Source: Rhizobium sp. NXC24 (lineage in GTDB: Bacteria; Pseudomonadota; Alphaproteobacteria; Rhizobiales; Rhizobiaceae). Taken from it: a stretch of 64,000 bases of DNA. A program made the position numbers and the translations under genes. Positions 35,965 to 44,896 of this stretch are shown piece by piece (within the stretch, counting starts at the first letter, position 1; every line of letters starts with the position of its first letter). The notes beneath the pieces are model-generated. The model did no database searches. It was not told the DNA's origin and saw only the letters and a program-made list of their open reading frames with translations. Location: NCBI RefSeq assembly GCF_002944315.1, contig NZ_CP024311.1:3262501-3326500 (forward strand). Direction: 5' to 3'.

Positions 35965-38184
35965 ATGACGAAGCCCTTGGGTATGGGTCTTTTGGCCGTT
36001 GCGGCCTTGGCGCTCAGCGCCAGCACCGCTTTCGCGGATTACCAGCTCAACATTCTGCACTTCAACGATTTCCATTCGCGCGTGGAACCGATCAACAAGT
36101 TCGACGCCACCTGCTCTGCCGCCGAAGAAAGCAAGAATGAATGCTTCGGCGGCGCAGCGCGGCTGAAGACCGCGATCGACCAGCGTCGCGCCGCACTTGC
36201 CGGCCAAAATGTCCTGCTGCTCGATGCCGGCGACAATTTTCAGGGTTCGCTTTTCTACACGACCTACAAGGGAGCTGCCGAGGTCGAATTCCTCAACGAT
36301 ATGAAGATCGACGCCATGACCGTCGGCAACCATGAATTCGATGACGGCGAAGGCCCGCTCGCAGCCTTCCTCGACAAGGCGCAATTCCCCGTGGTCACCG
36401 CCAATCTGGTCATCGACGGCGAATCGAAAATCGGCGACCGCATCAAGAAATCGATCGTGCTCGATATTGGCGGCCAGAAGATCGGCATCGTCGGCGCGGT
36501 CACGACCGAGACGCCGGAGCTCTCCTCCCCCGGCCCACACGTCAAGATCACCGACGATGCGGCCGCCATCAGTGCCGAAGTGGACGCGCTGAAGTCGCAG
36601 GGCGTCAACAAGATCATCGCGCTTACCCATGTCGGCTATCCGCGCGACGTCGCCCAGATCGCCAGAATCGCCGGCGTGGATGTCGTCGTCGGCGGTCATT
36701 CGCACACGCTGCTGTCGAATACGGACCCGAAAGCCGCTGGCCCCTATCCGACCATGGTCGACAACCCTGCAGGTTATAAAGTCCCGGTCGTTCAGGCCGC
36801 CTCCTACAGCAAATATCTCGGCGATATCGTCATCACCTTCGATGACAACGGCGTCGTCAAGGAAGCCAAGGGCGATCCGATCCTGCTCGATTCTTCGATC
36901 AAACAGGACCCCGCCATTGCCGCCCGTGTCCAGGAGATGGCCAAGCCGATCGAGGAACTGCGCCATAAGGTCATTGGCGCCACGCAGGCCCCGATCGAAG
37001 GCGCACGTGAGATTTGCCGCGTTCAGGAATGCTCCATGGGCGATCTCGTCGCCGACGCTATGCTGGACCGCACAAAAAATCAGAACATCGCCATCGCCAT
37101 CCAGAACGGCGGCGGCCTGCGCGCCTCGATCGGCGCCGGTGACGTCACCATGGGTGACGTGCTGACCGTGCTGCCGTTCCAAAACACCATCGCCACTTTC
37201 CAGTTGACGGGCGCTGATGTGAAGACGGCATTGGAAAACGGCCTCAGCCAGATCGACGATGGCGCCGGCCGCTTCCCGCAGGTCGCTGGCCTCAAATATA
37301 CCTTCGATAAATCAAAGCCGCCCGGCAGCCGCGTCGTCTCCGTCGTTGTGCAGGAAGGCACGGAGTTCGTGCCGCTCGATCCCAACAAGACCTATGGCGT
37401 CGTCAGCAATAATTACATGCGCGCCGGCGGAGACGGTTACGTCGTCTTCGCGCAGAACGGCAAGAACGCCTATGACTTCGGCCCCGACCTCGAAGCAGTG
37501 GTCGCCGATTATCTGGCGTCGCATAATCCCTACAAGCCCTACACCGATGGCCGCATCGCACAGCTCGGCGGCACCGCAACCGTTGCCCAACCGGAGGCAG
37601 GCAAGCCGGCGGAGACGCAACAGGCAGCATCATCGGATCAGAAGCCCGTCCCGGCTGCGGCCGAAACCAGCGCAGCCCCCTCCACGACGGCTCCCGCTGC
37701 TTCGACGTCAACATCTCAGACGGCAGCACCCGCCGCGACGCCTCCGGCTACGACCACCACTCCGGAAACAGCAGCCCCAGCTACTACCGCTCCGGCAACC
37801 ACGACCGCGCCCGCTGCGTCGACACCCAGCACCACCACACCTGCCACGTCAACACCTGAGACCACGGCCCCCGCCGCGACGCCTCCAACGACGACCGCTC
37901 CCGCAACAACAGCCCCAGCTACCACCGCTCCGGCGACGACCACAGCGCCCGAGACCACCACGCCTGCCACATCAACGCCGGAGACTCCCGCACCGGCACC
38001 CCAGGCAAGCGAGCCTCCGAAAACGCCGACCACCCATGTCATCGCCGCCGGCGACACACTCTGGGATCTCGCGAAGACCTACTACGGCGATGCCGGCGAA
38101 TGGCGCAAACTCGTGGCCGCCAACCGCAATCTCAGAGCGCGCCACCTTACCATCGGCCGTGAATTGAAGATTCCGGCCAAGTAA
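35965..38184 (+). CDS. periplasmic 5'-nucleotidase/UDP-sugar hydrolase with C-terminal LysM
   Basis: A 739-residue secreted enzyme. After a signal peptide (STAFA), the metallophosphatase domain has LNILHFNDFHSRVEP, LLLDAGDNFQGS, GNHEFDDG and VVGGHSHT as metal-ligand blocks. The 5'-nucleotidase C-terminal domain follows with IQNGGGLRASIGAGDVTMGDV and FQLTGADVK. Then comes a ~140-residue linker of Ala/Thr/Pro repeats (codons spanning about 37600-38010) and a LysM domain (HVIAAGDTLWDLAKTYYG) that should bind peptidoglycan. It probably scavenges phosphate from extracellular nucleotides while tethered to the wall. UshA itself has no LysM. Confidence 0.9.
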   Translation: MTKPLGMGLLAVAALALSASTAFADYQLNILHFNDFHSRVEPINKFDATCSAAEESKNECFGGAARLKTAIDQRRAALAGQNVLLLDAGDNFQGSLFYTTYKGAAEVEFLNDMKIDAMTVGNHEFDDGEGPLAAFLDKAQFPVVTANLVIDGESKIGDRIKKSIVLDIGGQKIGIVGAVTTETPELSSPGPHVKITDDAAAISAEVDALKSQGVNKIIALTHVGYPRDVAQIARIAGVDVVVGGHSHTLLSNTDPKAAGPYPTMVDNPAGYKVPVVQAASYSKYLGDIVITFDDNGVVKEAKGDPILLDSSIKQDPAIAARVQEMAKPIEELRHKVIGATQAPIEGAREICRVQECSMGDLVADAMLDRTKNQNIAIAIQNGGGLRASIGAGDVTMGDVLTVLPFQNTIATFQLTGADVKTALENGLSQIDDGAGRFPQVAGLKYTFDKSKPPGSRVVSVVVQEGTEFVPLDPNKTYGVVSNNYMRAGGDGYVVFAQNGKNAYDFGPDLEAVVADYLASHNPYKPYTDGRIAQLGGTATVAQPEAGKPAETQQAASSDQKPVPAAAETSAAPSTTAPAASTSTSQTAAPAATPPATTTTPETAAPATTAPATTTAPAASTPSTTTPATSTPETTAPAATPPTTTAPATTAPATTAPATTTAPETTTPATSTPETPAPAPQASEPPKTPTTHVIAAGDTLWDLAKTYYGDAGEWRKLVAANRNLRARHLTIGRELKIPAK
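37600..38025 (+). repeat. Ala/Thr/Pro low-complexity linker repeat
   Basis: Inside the nucleotidase-LysM gene, an imperfect tandem array of short codon runs (ACCACCGCTCCG-like units) encodes TTAPATTAPA-type sequence. It is a flexible linker and a likely site of slippage and length variation between strains. It is not a CRISPR array. Confidence 0.7.
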
Positions 38185-38209
38185 GGACGATTTGTCTCGT
38201 AAAAGTCAG

Positions 38210-38240
38210 CCGGTCCGGGCTTTCCCGGGCCGGTTTTTGT
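38210..38240 (+). terminator. terminator of the nucleotidase gene
   Basis: CCGGTCCGGG pairs with CCCGGGCCGG (one T-G wobble) around a CTTT loop, followed by TTTTTG. It lies between the nucleotidase and ferrochelatase genes, so hemH probably has its own promoter in the next 42 bases or relies on read-through. Confidence 0.85.
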
Positions 38241-38282
38241 TCCTATGTGAGGTGCTCCGTTTCGTTGAGAGGACCACAATTG

Positions 38283-39308
38283 ATGATCGCAGAAGCCCCG
38301 ACTGGCCAATCGCAGCAAAAATCCGGCAAGATCGGCGTCCTTCTCGTCAATCTCGGCACACCCGACGGCACCGACTACACGTCGATGCGGCGCTATCTGC
38401 GCGAATTCCTGACGGACAAGCGCGTCATCGAGTGGTCGCCATGGAAGTGGTATCCGATCCTGTTCGGCATCGTCCTCAACACCCGCCCCGGCAAGGTCGG
38501 CAAGGCGTATGAGACGATCTGGAACAAGGAAAAGAACGAAAGTTTCCTGCGCACCTATACCCGCAACCAATCGGATTTGATGGCGGCGCGGCTGATGGAC
38601 TTACCGGACGTTATCGTCGATTGGGCGATGCGCTACGGCAAGCCGTCGATCGGCGAGCGCATCCAGGTGCTGAAGGATCAGGGTTGCGACCGTATCTTGC
38701 TGTTTCCGCTCTATCCGCAATATGCGGCTGCGACCACTGCCACCGTCAATGACAAGGCTTTCGAAAAGCTGATGGCCATGCGCTGGCAGCCGGCACTGCG
38801 CACCGTGCCGGATTATCATGCCGATCCCACCTATATCGAGGCGCTCGCCAACTCCGTCACCCGGCACCTCGCCACGCTCGACTGGCAACCGGAGAAGATC
38901 CTGGCCTCCTTCCACGGCATTCCGCTTTCCTATTCCGAGAAAGGCGATCCCTATTATCGGCAATGCGTCGAGACCAGCCGGTTGCTGCGCGAAAAGCTTG
39001 GGCTCTCCGAAGACCAATTCATGCTCACCTTCCAGTCCCGCTTCGGACCGGAGGAATGGCTGCAACCCTACACTGACAAGACGGTGGAGCACCTTGCCAG
39101 GGAGGGCACCAAACGCATCGCCGTCCTCAACCCCGGTTTCGTCTCGGATTGCTTGGAAACGCTCGAAGAAATCGCCGAACAGGCTGCCGAATCCTTCCAC
39201 CACAATGGCGGCGAGAAGTTCACGCATATTCCCTGCCTGAACGACGGCGAAGACGGCATGCGGGTGCTGGAAAAAGTGGTCAGGCGGGAGTTGCTTGGCT
39301 GGATTTGA
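38283..39308 (+). CDS. hemH: ferrochelatase
   Basis: A 341-residue ferrochelatase, which inserts Fe2+ into protoporphyrin IX in the last step of heme synthesis. It begins after a variable leader with KIGVLLVNLGTPDGTD and has FPLYPQYAAATTATV, FHGIPLSYSEKGDPY (catalytic His) and TFQSRFGPEEWLQPYTD (conserved Glu). The ATG at 38283 is preferred to a longer in-frame start. The family length is about 320-350. Confidence 0.96.
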   Translation: MIAEAPTGQSQQKSGKIGVLLVNLGTPDGTDYTSMRRYLREFLTDKRVIEWSPWKWYPILFGIVLNTRPGKVGKAYETIWNKEKNESFLRTYTRNQSDLMAARLMDLPDVIVDWAMRYGKPSIGERIQVLKDQGCDRILLFPLYPQYAAATTATVNDKAFEKLMAMRWQPALRTVPDYHADPTYIEALANSVTRHLATLDWQPEKILASFHGIPLSYSEKGDPYYRQCVETSRLLREKLGLSEDQFMLTFQSRFGPEEWLQPYTDKTVEHLAREGTKRIAVLNPGFVSDCLETLEEIAEQAAESFHHNGGEKFTHIPCLNDGEDGMRVLEKVVRRELLGWI

Positions 39309-39368
39309 TGCCTGCCATGCGCCCGTGGCGTCGGATGCTGTTCCAGCCGCCGCCACGATCGCCCTGCC

Positions 39369-40277
39369 TCATTGCAACTGCGGCTTCCTCAGAAAGCTGC
39401 TGCGGTCGGCCGACTTGACGCGTAGCCATGCTTCGCGGCCGTTGCGCAATATCCTCATGGGGATTTCTGCGCCGGCGGGGCCGCTTTCCCAGACCTTGCG
39501 GTAAAAATCGGCGAGGCTGTCCACTTCGCCGTCCCGGATCTCGGAGATGACGTCGCCGCGGCGCAGGCCCGCCTGGGCGGCCGGACCTCCTTCTGCCACG
39601 CTCATGACCACAACCTCCCCATTGCTTTCGGCGGAGAAAGCCCCGAGCCAAGGTCTCGGCGGCTTATTGACCTGACCGCGGTTGAGCAGATCATCAAGAA
39701 TGGGCGGCAACAAATCGATCGGCACGACCATATTGATATCGGCAGCCTCATTATTTTGTGAGGCCATCTGCAGGTGAAGCGAGCCGATGCCCAATAGCTT
39801 GCCGTGCGCGTCGAGAAGCGCGGCACCTCCCCATGAAGGATGGGCGGGCGCGACGAAGATCGCCTCCTCCAGCAGATATTCCCAATAGCCGGCGAATTCC
39901 TGCTTGGCCACGATGCTTGCCCGGACGAATTGACCGACCCCATCGGCAATCACCACGGGATCGCCGATCGCGGCCTTGGCCACGTTGCCGAATTCCAAAG
40001 CGGGGACACCAAGCGACCCGAGTGCCTGGACCAGACCGAAACCGGTCTCCTGATCATAGGCAAGCGCATGGGCGGGCACCACGCGGCCTTCATTGGTCGT
40101 AAGCCAAACCTCCTCGGCCTCGGTGATGAGATAGCCGATCGTGAGAACCAGTCCGTTATCCCTGATGACCACACCGCTGCCTTCCCGCCGGGTTCCCAGC
40201 GCCCCAGCCGTAAAGGCATCGTCCGGAATTGAAGCGTGCACGGCCACGATTGACCGCAAAGTCCTGTCGATATTCAT
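39369..40277 (-). CDS. HtrA-like (S1C) PDZ protein lacking the catalytic triad
   Basis: A 302-residue protein with a trypsin-like S1C domain (1-195) and a C-terminal PDZ domain (about 205-295; LRRGDVISEIRDGEVDS). Aligned to HtrA, the triad is gone: the catalytic His position in the GLVLT strand is Tyr49, the Asp position (DQETG) is Gly79, and the nucleophile region (HPSWGG instead of GNSGG) has Trp149. It has no signal peptide. It is therefore a likely non-proteolytic binding protein. ATG at 40277 follows AGGGTGAG. Confidence 0.88.
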   Translation of the reverse strand: MNIDRTLRSIVAVHASIPDDAFTAGALGTRREGSGVVIRDNGLVLTIGYLITEAEEVWLTTNEGRVVPAHALAYDQETGFGLVQALGSLGVPALEFGNVAKAAIGDPVVIADGVGQFVRASIVAKQEFAGYWEYLLEEAIFVAPAHPSWGGAALLDAHGKLLGIGSLHLQMASQNNEAADINMVVPIDLLPPILDDLLNRGQVNKPPRPWLGAFSAESNGEVVVMSVAEGGPAAQAGLRRGDVISEIRDGEVDSLADFYRKVWESGPAGAEIPMRILRNGREAWLRVKSADRSSFLRKPQLQ

Positions 40278-40640
40278 CGTCTCACCCTGGTGATGTGCCA
40301 TGCCGCGGCTCGGAGGGTCGCGCGGCGGCAGAAACCGGATACTTTTCCTCCCCTTAAGGTATGAACATGTGCGGTCAGGTGCAAGGCCTGAGTGAAATTG
40401 GGAGGGTGACGGAACCGTCTGTTCCAGCCGCAAACAACGAGATTTCCCCCCGCCCTTTCGTACGTGAAATAGGGCAAGGAGTCGGATGGCACCGCCCATT
40501 CCGCCCTTGCCGAGAACATGCTAACCCACCACATCTGATTGACCTGCTGCGTCGCTTGTTCGCCCGAATACGCAGAGATCGCGGCAGTGCTTTGAAGTGA
40601 CGCAAACCCTGCATCGTGTGGGGCGTCCATGGAGGATTTT
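40278..40640. other. intergenic region upstream of the slipin gene
   Basis: These 363 bases separate two divergent genes and so should hold two promoters. No convincing reading frame, RNA or strong palindrome was seen. Confidence 0.45.
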
Positions 40641-41657
40641 ATGGTAATCGGTGGGTTCAGCATCTTTGCGGTTGCCTTGGTTGTTTTGGTCATCCTGGTG
40701 CTGTTTGCGGGTATCAAGACGGTGCCGCAGGGATATCGCTACACGGTCCAGCGCTTCGGCCGCTATATGCGCACGCTGGAGCCGGGGCTCAATCTGATCG
40801 TGCCCTTCATCGAAACGGTCGGCGCACGCATGAACGTGATGGAACAGGTCCTCGCCGTGCCGACGCAGGAGGTCATCACCAAGGACAACGCCAGCATCTC
40901 AGCAGATGCGGTCGCCTTCTTCCAGGTGCTGAATGCGGCGCAGGCCGCCTATCAGATTACCAATCTCGAAACCGCGATCCTCAATCTCACCAAAACCAAC
41001 ATCCGCTCCGTCATGGGCTCGATGGACCTCGATGAATTGCTGTCGAACCGCGACGCCATCAACGAGCGGCTGCTACGCGTGGTCGACGAAGCAGCCGAGC
41101 CCTGGGGCATCAAGGTGACGCGCGTGGAAATCAAGGACATCCAGCCGCCGAAGGATCTTGTCGATGCCATGGCGCGGCAGATGAAGGCCGAGCGTGAAAA
41201 GCGTGCACAGGTTCTCGAAGCGGAAGGCTTGCGCAATGCGCAGATCCTGCGCGCCGAAGGAGCCAAGCAGGCGGCTGTCCTACAGGCCGAAGGCCAGCGG
41301 GAGGCTGCATTCCGCAATGCCGAGGCCCGAGAGCGCCTGGCCGAGGCCGAAGCCAAGGCGACGCGCGTGGTGTCCGAAGCGATTGCCGAGGGCAATGTCC
41401 AGGCGATCAACTACTTCATTGCGCAGAAATACACCGAAGCCCTGAGCGCAATCGGCTCTGCCGGCAATTCGAAGATCGTGCTCATGCCGATGGAGGCCAG
41501 CTCCATCATAGGCTCGCTCGGCGGCATCGGCGCTATCGCCCGCGAAGTCTTCGGCGACAATGGCGATGGCAGCGGCGCGCCACAACCTCCTCGTCCCCGG
41601 ACAGGCCCTGCACGCACCACGCCGACGATCAATCCGCTGACATCAAAGGAGAGCTGA
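40641..41657 (+). CDS. SPFH/band 7 protein (slipin, QmcA-like)
   Basis: A 338-residue membrane protein of the stomatin/prohibitin/flotillin family. One N-terminal hydrophobic helix (FSIFAVALVVLVILVLF) is followed by the band 7 domain (TVPQGYRYTVQRFGRYMRTLEPGL) and a long Ala/Glu/Arg coiled coil (about 185-265). Such proteins form membrane-associated oligomeric cages. GGAGG lies 5 bases before the ATG at 40641, preferred over an ATG at 40629. It is coupled to an NfeD gene, its usual partner, by a one-base gap. Confidence 0.93.
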   Translation: MVIGGFSIFAVALVVLVILVLFAGIKTVPQGYRYTVQRFGRYMRTLEPGLNLIVPFIETVGARMNVMEQVLAVPTQEVITKDNASISADAVAFFQVLNAAQAAYQITNLETAILNLTKTNIRSVMGSMDLDELLSNRDAINERLLRVVDEAAEPWGIKVTRVEIKDIQPPKDLVDAMARQMKAEREKRAQVLEAEGLRNAQILRAEGAKQAAVLQAEGQREAAFRNAEARERLAEAEAKATRVVSEAIAEGNVQAINYFIAQKYTEALSAIGSAGNSKIVLMPMEASSIIGSLGGIGAIAREVFGDNGDGSGAPQPPRPRTGPARTTPTINPLTSKES

Positions 41658-41658
41658 A

Positions 41659-42117
41659 ATGTTCGACAATCTCGTCGTCGAACTCGGCCCCTGGAGCTGG
41701 TGGCTGGTAGGTCTGATTCTGCTCGCGGCCGAACTGATCCTGCCGGGCTTCTTCCTGGTATGGATCGGCTTGGCCGGCATCATCGTCGGCGCTTTGTCGC
41801 TGCTTTTCTGGGATAGCGCCTTCTGGGTCTGGCAACTGCAGGGACTTGTCTTCGCCGCGACGGCCGTGATCGTCACCCTCATCGGCCGCCACTATCTCTA
41901 TAACAACAGCCAGGCCACCGACGAGCCGTTCCTCAACCAGCGCAGCGCCAGCTTGGTCGGACGCACGGCGACGCTCGACCAACCGATCACCGAAGGCCGG
42001 GGGCGCATTCGCCTGAACGATACCTATTGGACGGTCAACGGACCGGATCTGCCAGTCGGCACCCGCGTCAAGGTCGTTGCCAGCAGCGGCCGCGACCTCA
42101 CGGTCGAACCCGTCTGA
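41659..42117 (+). CDS. NfeD-like membrane protein
   Basis: A 152-residue short NfeD protein with three hydrophobic helices and a C-terminal OB-fold domain (GRTATLDQPITEGRGRIRLNDTYW). NfeD proteins accompany SPFH-domain proteins and help assemble membrane domains. It directly follows the slipin gene. Its stop abuts the stop of the convergent KdsD gene (TGATCA). Confidence 0.92.
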   Translation: MFDNLVVELGPWSWWLVGLILLAAELILPGFFLVWIGLAGIIVGALSLLFWDSAFWVWQLQGLVFAATAVIVTLIGRHYLYNNSQATDEPFLNQRSASLVGRTATLDQPITEGRGRIRLNDTYWTVNGPDLPVGTRVKVVASSGRDLTVEPV

Positions 42118-43113
42118 TCAGGCGACGCCGATCCGCAGCAGATCGTGGAAGTGGACGATGCCGACAGGCCGCCGGGCATCGTCGACGACGATCAGCGCCG
42201 AGATGTTGTGACGATTGAGTACGGCCATTGCGCCGGTCGCCAGCGTCGTTTCCTTCACCGTCTTCGGATTGCGCGTCATCACCTCGTCCACGCGCATCTC
42301 CGCAAGGTTGTTGCCGAGATTGCGGGCAATGTCGCCATCGGTCACAATGCCGCAAAGGCAACCGTCATCATCGACGACGCCGACGCAACCAAAGCGCATT
42401 TGCGCTAGCGTCATGACCGCTTCGCGCATGCCCGTGCCAAGCTTGACCAAGGGTACGCGATCGCCCTTGTGCATGATATCGGCGACATGCGAGAGGCTGG
42501 CGCCCAGCTTGCCACCCGGATGGAAGGTGCGGAAATCCTCGGCGGTGAAGCCGCGCGCCTCCAGCAGAGCCACGGTGAGCGCATCGCCGATCGCGAGCTG
42601 CAGCAGCGTCGATGTGGTGGGCGCCAGCCCGTGCGGGCAGGCTTCCTGTTCCTTAGGCAGCAATAGAACGACATCCGATTCGCGCGCCAGCGTAGAGGTC
42701 TCGCCCGATGTAATGGCGATCATCGGGATCGAGAAGCGGCGGGAATAGCTGATGATGCCGCGCAACTCCGCACTTTCGCCGCTCCAGGACATCGCGATGA
42801 TGACGTCGTCCTGCGTGATCATGCCGAGATCGCCGTGATTGGCCTCGACCGGATGCACGAAAAAGGCCGGAGTTCCGGTGGAGGCCAGGCTGGCGGCAAG
42901 CTTGTTGCCGATATGACCGCTCTTGCCGACACCGGTGATGATGACGCGGCCGGTGATATCGCCGATGATCTCGACCGCGCGGCTGAAGGGCTCGGCCAGA
43001 CCATTGGTCAGGGCGCGTTCCAGCGCCTCCATGCCCCGTCTCTCGGTCTCGATCGTCCGCATCGCGGATTCGATCGCACCGTTCTCGATGAGTCTTACAG
43101 CTCTCTTATTCAT
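42118..43113 (-). CDS. kdsD: KpsF/GutQ sugar-phosphate isomerase (arabinose-5-phosphate isomerase)
   Basis: A 331-residue protein with an N-terminal SIS domain (TGVGKSGHIGNKLAASLAST and HPVEANHGDLGM) and two C-terminal CBS domains (MHKGDRVPLVKLGT and MTRNPKTVKETTLATGAM). It interconverts ribulose-5-phosphate and arabinose-5-phosphate, the first step to KDO of lipopolysaccharide. The length and domain order match the family. Confidence 0.93.
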   Translation of the reverse strand: MNKRAVRLIENGAIESAMRTIETERRGMEALERALTNGLAEPFSRAVEIIGDITGRVIITGVGKSGHIGNKLAASLASTGTPAFFVHPVEANHGDLGMITQDDVIIAMSWSGESAELRGIISYSRRFSIPMIAITSGETSTLARESDVVLLLPKEQEACPHGLAPTTSTLLQLAIGDALTVALLEARGFTAEDFRTFHPGGKLGASLSHVADIMHKGDRVPLVKLGTGMREAVMTLAQMRFGCVGVVDDDGCLCGIVTDGDIARNLGNNLAEMRVDEVMTRNPKTVKETTLATGAMAVLNRHNISALIVVDDARRPVGIVHFHDLLRIGVA

Positions 43114-43309
43114 GACGGAGGCCTAACGCTTTTCTGCAAATCTGTCCACCGGAGATCGATTTTGTGCAGCGGAGATCGGCCGTCGCGCCACCAAAGCCAG
43201 TTCCGTCACCATGACTCCTTGTAGTCGGCTGGCAAGGAAGCGTTAACCATGGGCCTTTACGCTTGGGTAACGATTTAAAGCATTTCCAGTAAGGCCAGAC
43301 ATAGATCAA

Positions 43310-44839
43310 ATGGACATCGGCAAGAACAAGGCGGGTGGTGGCTCCCTCCGGCTGACGGCATGCGCTGCATCCGCTCTGCTGGGCTGGGCTGCATTCGCCA
43401 TGCCGATGCCGGTTCAGGCGCAATCGCTCGACGCGAGCCAGAGTTCCAGCACCAATCTGACGGCAACATCGACCGACACAGATAGTTTCGATCTTCCCGG
43501 TTCGGACACGACGGGCACGACATCCTCCAAATCCAAGACGACCAAAGCCGCGAAACAGACGACGACGGATTCGGACACGTCGTCCAGTTCAGCCCTGCGA
43601 CTTGGCATCGATCCGACCACGACGGGCTCGACGCTGGATGACGATCTGCGCCGCGTCAATCTGCGCGAGACCAGTGTCGATGATCTGAAAGCGCGGCAGC
43701 ATCCGGATCGCGAGGATGTGCAAGGCATACCGCTCGGCACCTTCACTCTGCGGCCTTCCGTCAACCAGTCCATCAACTTCGAGCGCAACCGCACCGGCTC
43801 GACCAATGACGATCGGAGCTTCCTGCAGACCGATCTGCGCAGCACCCTGACATCGGATTGGGACCGCCATGCGCTGATCGTCACCGGTGAGGGCGTCTGG
43901 CAGAAAAACCTGAGCGGCAGCGGCGCCGAACAGCCGAATGTCAATATCAACGCCGATCTGCGCCTTGATCTTCCCACCGATACCACGGCGCATATCACCG
44001 CCGGCTATCAGTTCTTCCGCGAAGATACGAGCGACCCGAACGCCATCGCCGGCGCCTCGAAGCAGTCGGCCGTCAATCAATTCAACGCCGGTACATCGCT
44101 GGAGCGCGATTTCGGCCTGCTACGCGGCACGACGGCCGTGGCGCTAACCCGCACAATCTATTCCGATGCCACCCTGTCGGACGGAACACAGGTGACGCTT
44201 AGCGACCGCAATCAGACGGCCGGCACCTGGCGCGGGCGCATCGGCTACGAATTGTCGCCTGTCCTCATTCCCTTCCTGGAGGCCGATCTCGGCCGCACCT
44301 TCTACGACCAGTCCCACGACAGCAACGGCTACGCCCGCTCGAACCAAAGCTATGGCGGCAAGGCGGGTATCGAGCTCGATCTTGGCGACAAGATGAAAGG
44401 CGAGCTCGGTTTCGGCTACCAGCATACGGAATTCGATGATTCGCGCCTGGCTTCGATCGATTCGCCGACTGTCGACGGCAATCTCGCCTGGTCGCCCCAG
44501 CGCGGCACCGACGTCAGCATCGGCCTTTCGACAACGGTCCAACCCTCCACGACGGCGGGCGAAAGCGGCTACACCGCCTATCAGTTGACGAGCACATTGA
44601 GCCAGGAACTACGCGACGATCTCACGGCCAAGCTGACCGGCGGCACGATCTGGCGCGACTATCCGTCCGGCAGCACCATCTCCGACGAAACCGAATATGA
44701 TGCGGCCCTCGGCCTGACCTGGGGCATCAATCGCTATCTCGATCTGACCAGTAACGTCGGCTATCAGCTCACGTCACGAAAGACGGGCGACGATACGCGG
44801 CAGCTCCAGGCGGGCGTGGGCTTGACGGTGAAGAAGTAA
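43310..44839 (+). CDS. outer-membrane beta-barrel protein
   Basis: A 509-residue exported protein: signal peptide ending near AFAMPMPVQAQ, a Ser/Thr/Asp-rich linker (about 40-95), a conserved short region (SVDDLKARQHPDREDVQGIPLGTFTLRP), and a C-terminal half of alternating hydrophobic residues and aromatic girdles typical of a transmembrane beta-barrel, ending in VGLTVKK. It resembles the beta-barrel porin-2-like proteins found in rhizobia. Substrate or partner is unknown. It is divergent from kdsD. Confidence 0.8.
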   Translation: MDIGKNKAGGGSLRLTACAASALLGWAAFAMPMPVQAQSLDASQSSSTNLTATSTDTDSFDLPGSDTTGTTSSKSKTTKAAKQTTTDSDTSSSSALRLGIDPTTTGSTLDDDLRRVNLRETSVDDLKARQHPDREDVQGIPLGTFTLRPSVNQSINFERNRTGSTNDDRSFLQTDLRSTLTSDWDRHALIVTGEGVWQKNLSGSGAEQPNVNINADLRLDLPTDTTAHITAGYQFFREDTSDPNAIAGASKQSAVNQFNAGTSLERDFGLLRGTTAVALTRTIYSDATLSDGTQVTLSDRNQTAGTWRGRIGYELSPVLIPFLEADLGRTFYDQSHDSNGYARSNQSYGGKAGIELDLGDKMKGELGFGYQHTEFDDSRLASIDSPTVDGNLAWSPQRGTDVSIGLSTTVQPSTTAGESGYTAYQLTSTLSQELRDDLTAKLTGGTIWRDYPSGSTISDETEYDAALGLTWGINRYLDLTSNVGYQLTSRKTGDDTRQLQAGVGLTVKK

Positions 44840-44852
44840 AGCCCCGGTCACT

Positions 44853-44880
44853 CCCTCGCCCCGCATGAGCGGGGAGAGGG
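44853..44880. terminator. palindrome between convergent genes (terminator/REP-like)
   Basis: CCCTC-G-CCCCGC (44853-44864) pairs with GCGGGG-A-GAGGG (44869-44880) around ATGA. It lies between the convergent barrel and galU genes and likely ends both transcripts. The CCCCGC...GCGGGGAGAGGG sequence resembles a palindrome dispersed in many rhizobial intergenic regions. Confidence 0.6.
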
Positions 44881-44896
44881 TGCTTTGATCTTTCTA

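Noticed and set aside
37600..38025. Short tandem repeats as a possible CRISPR or satellite
   Set aside because: The repeats are in frame inside the nucleotidase-LysM gene, have no spacers, and encode an Ala/Thr/Pro linker.
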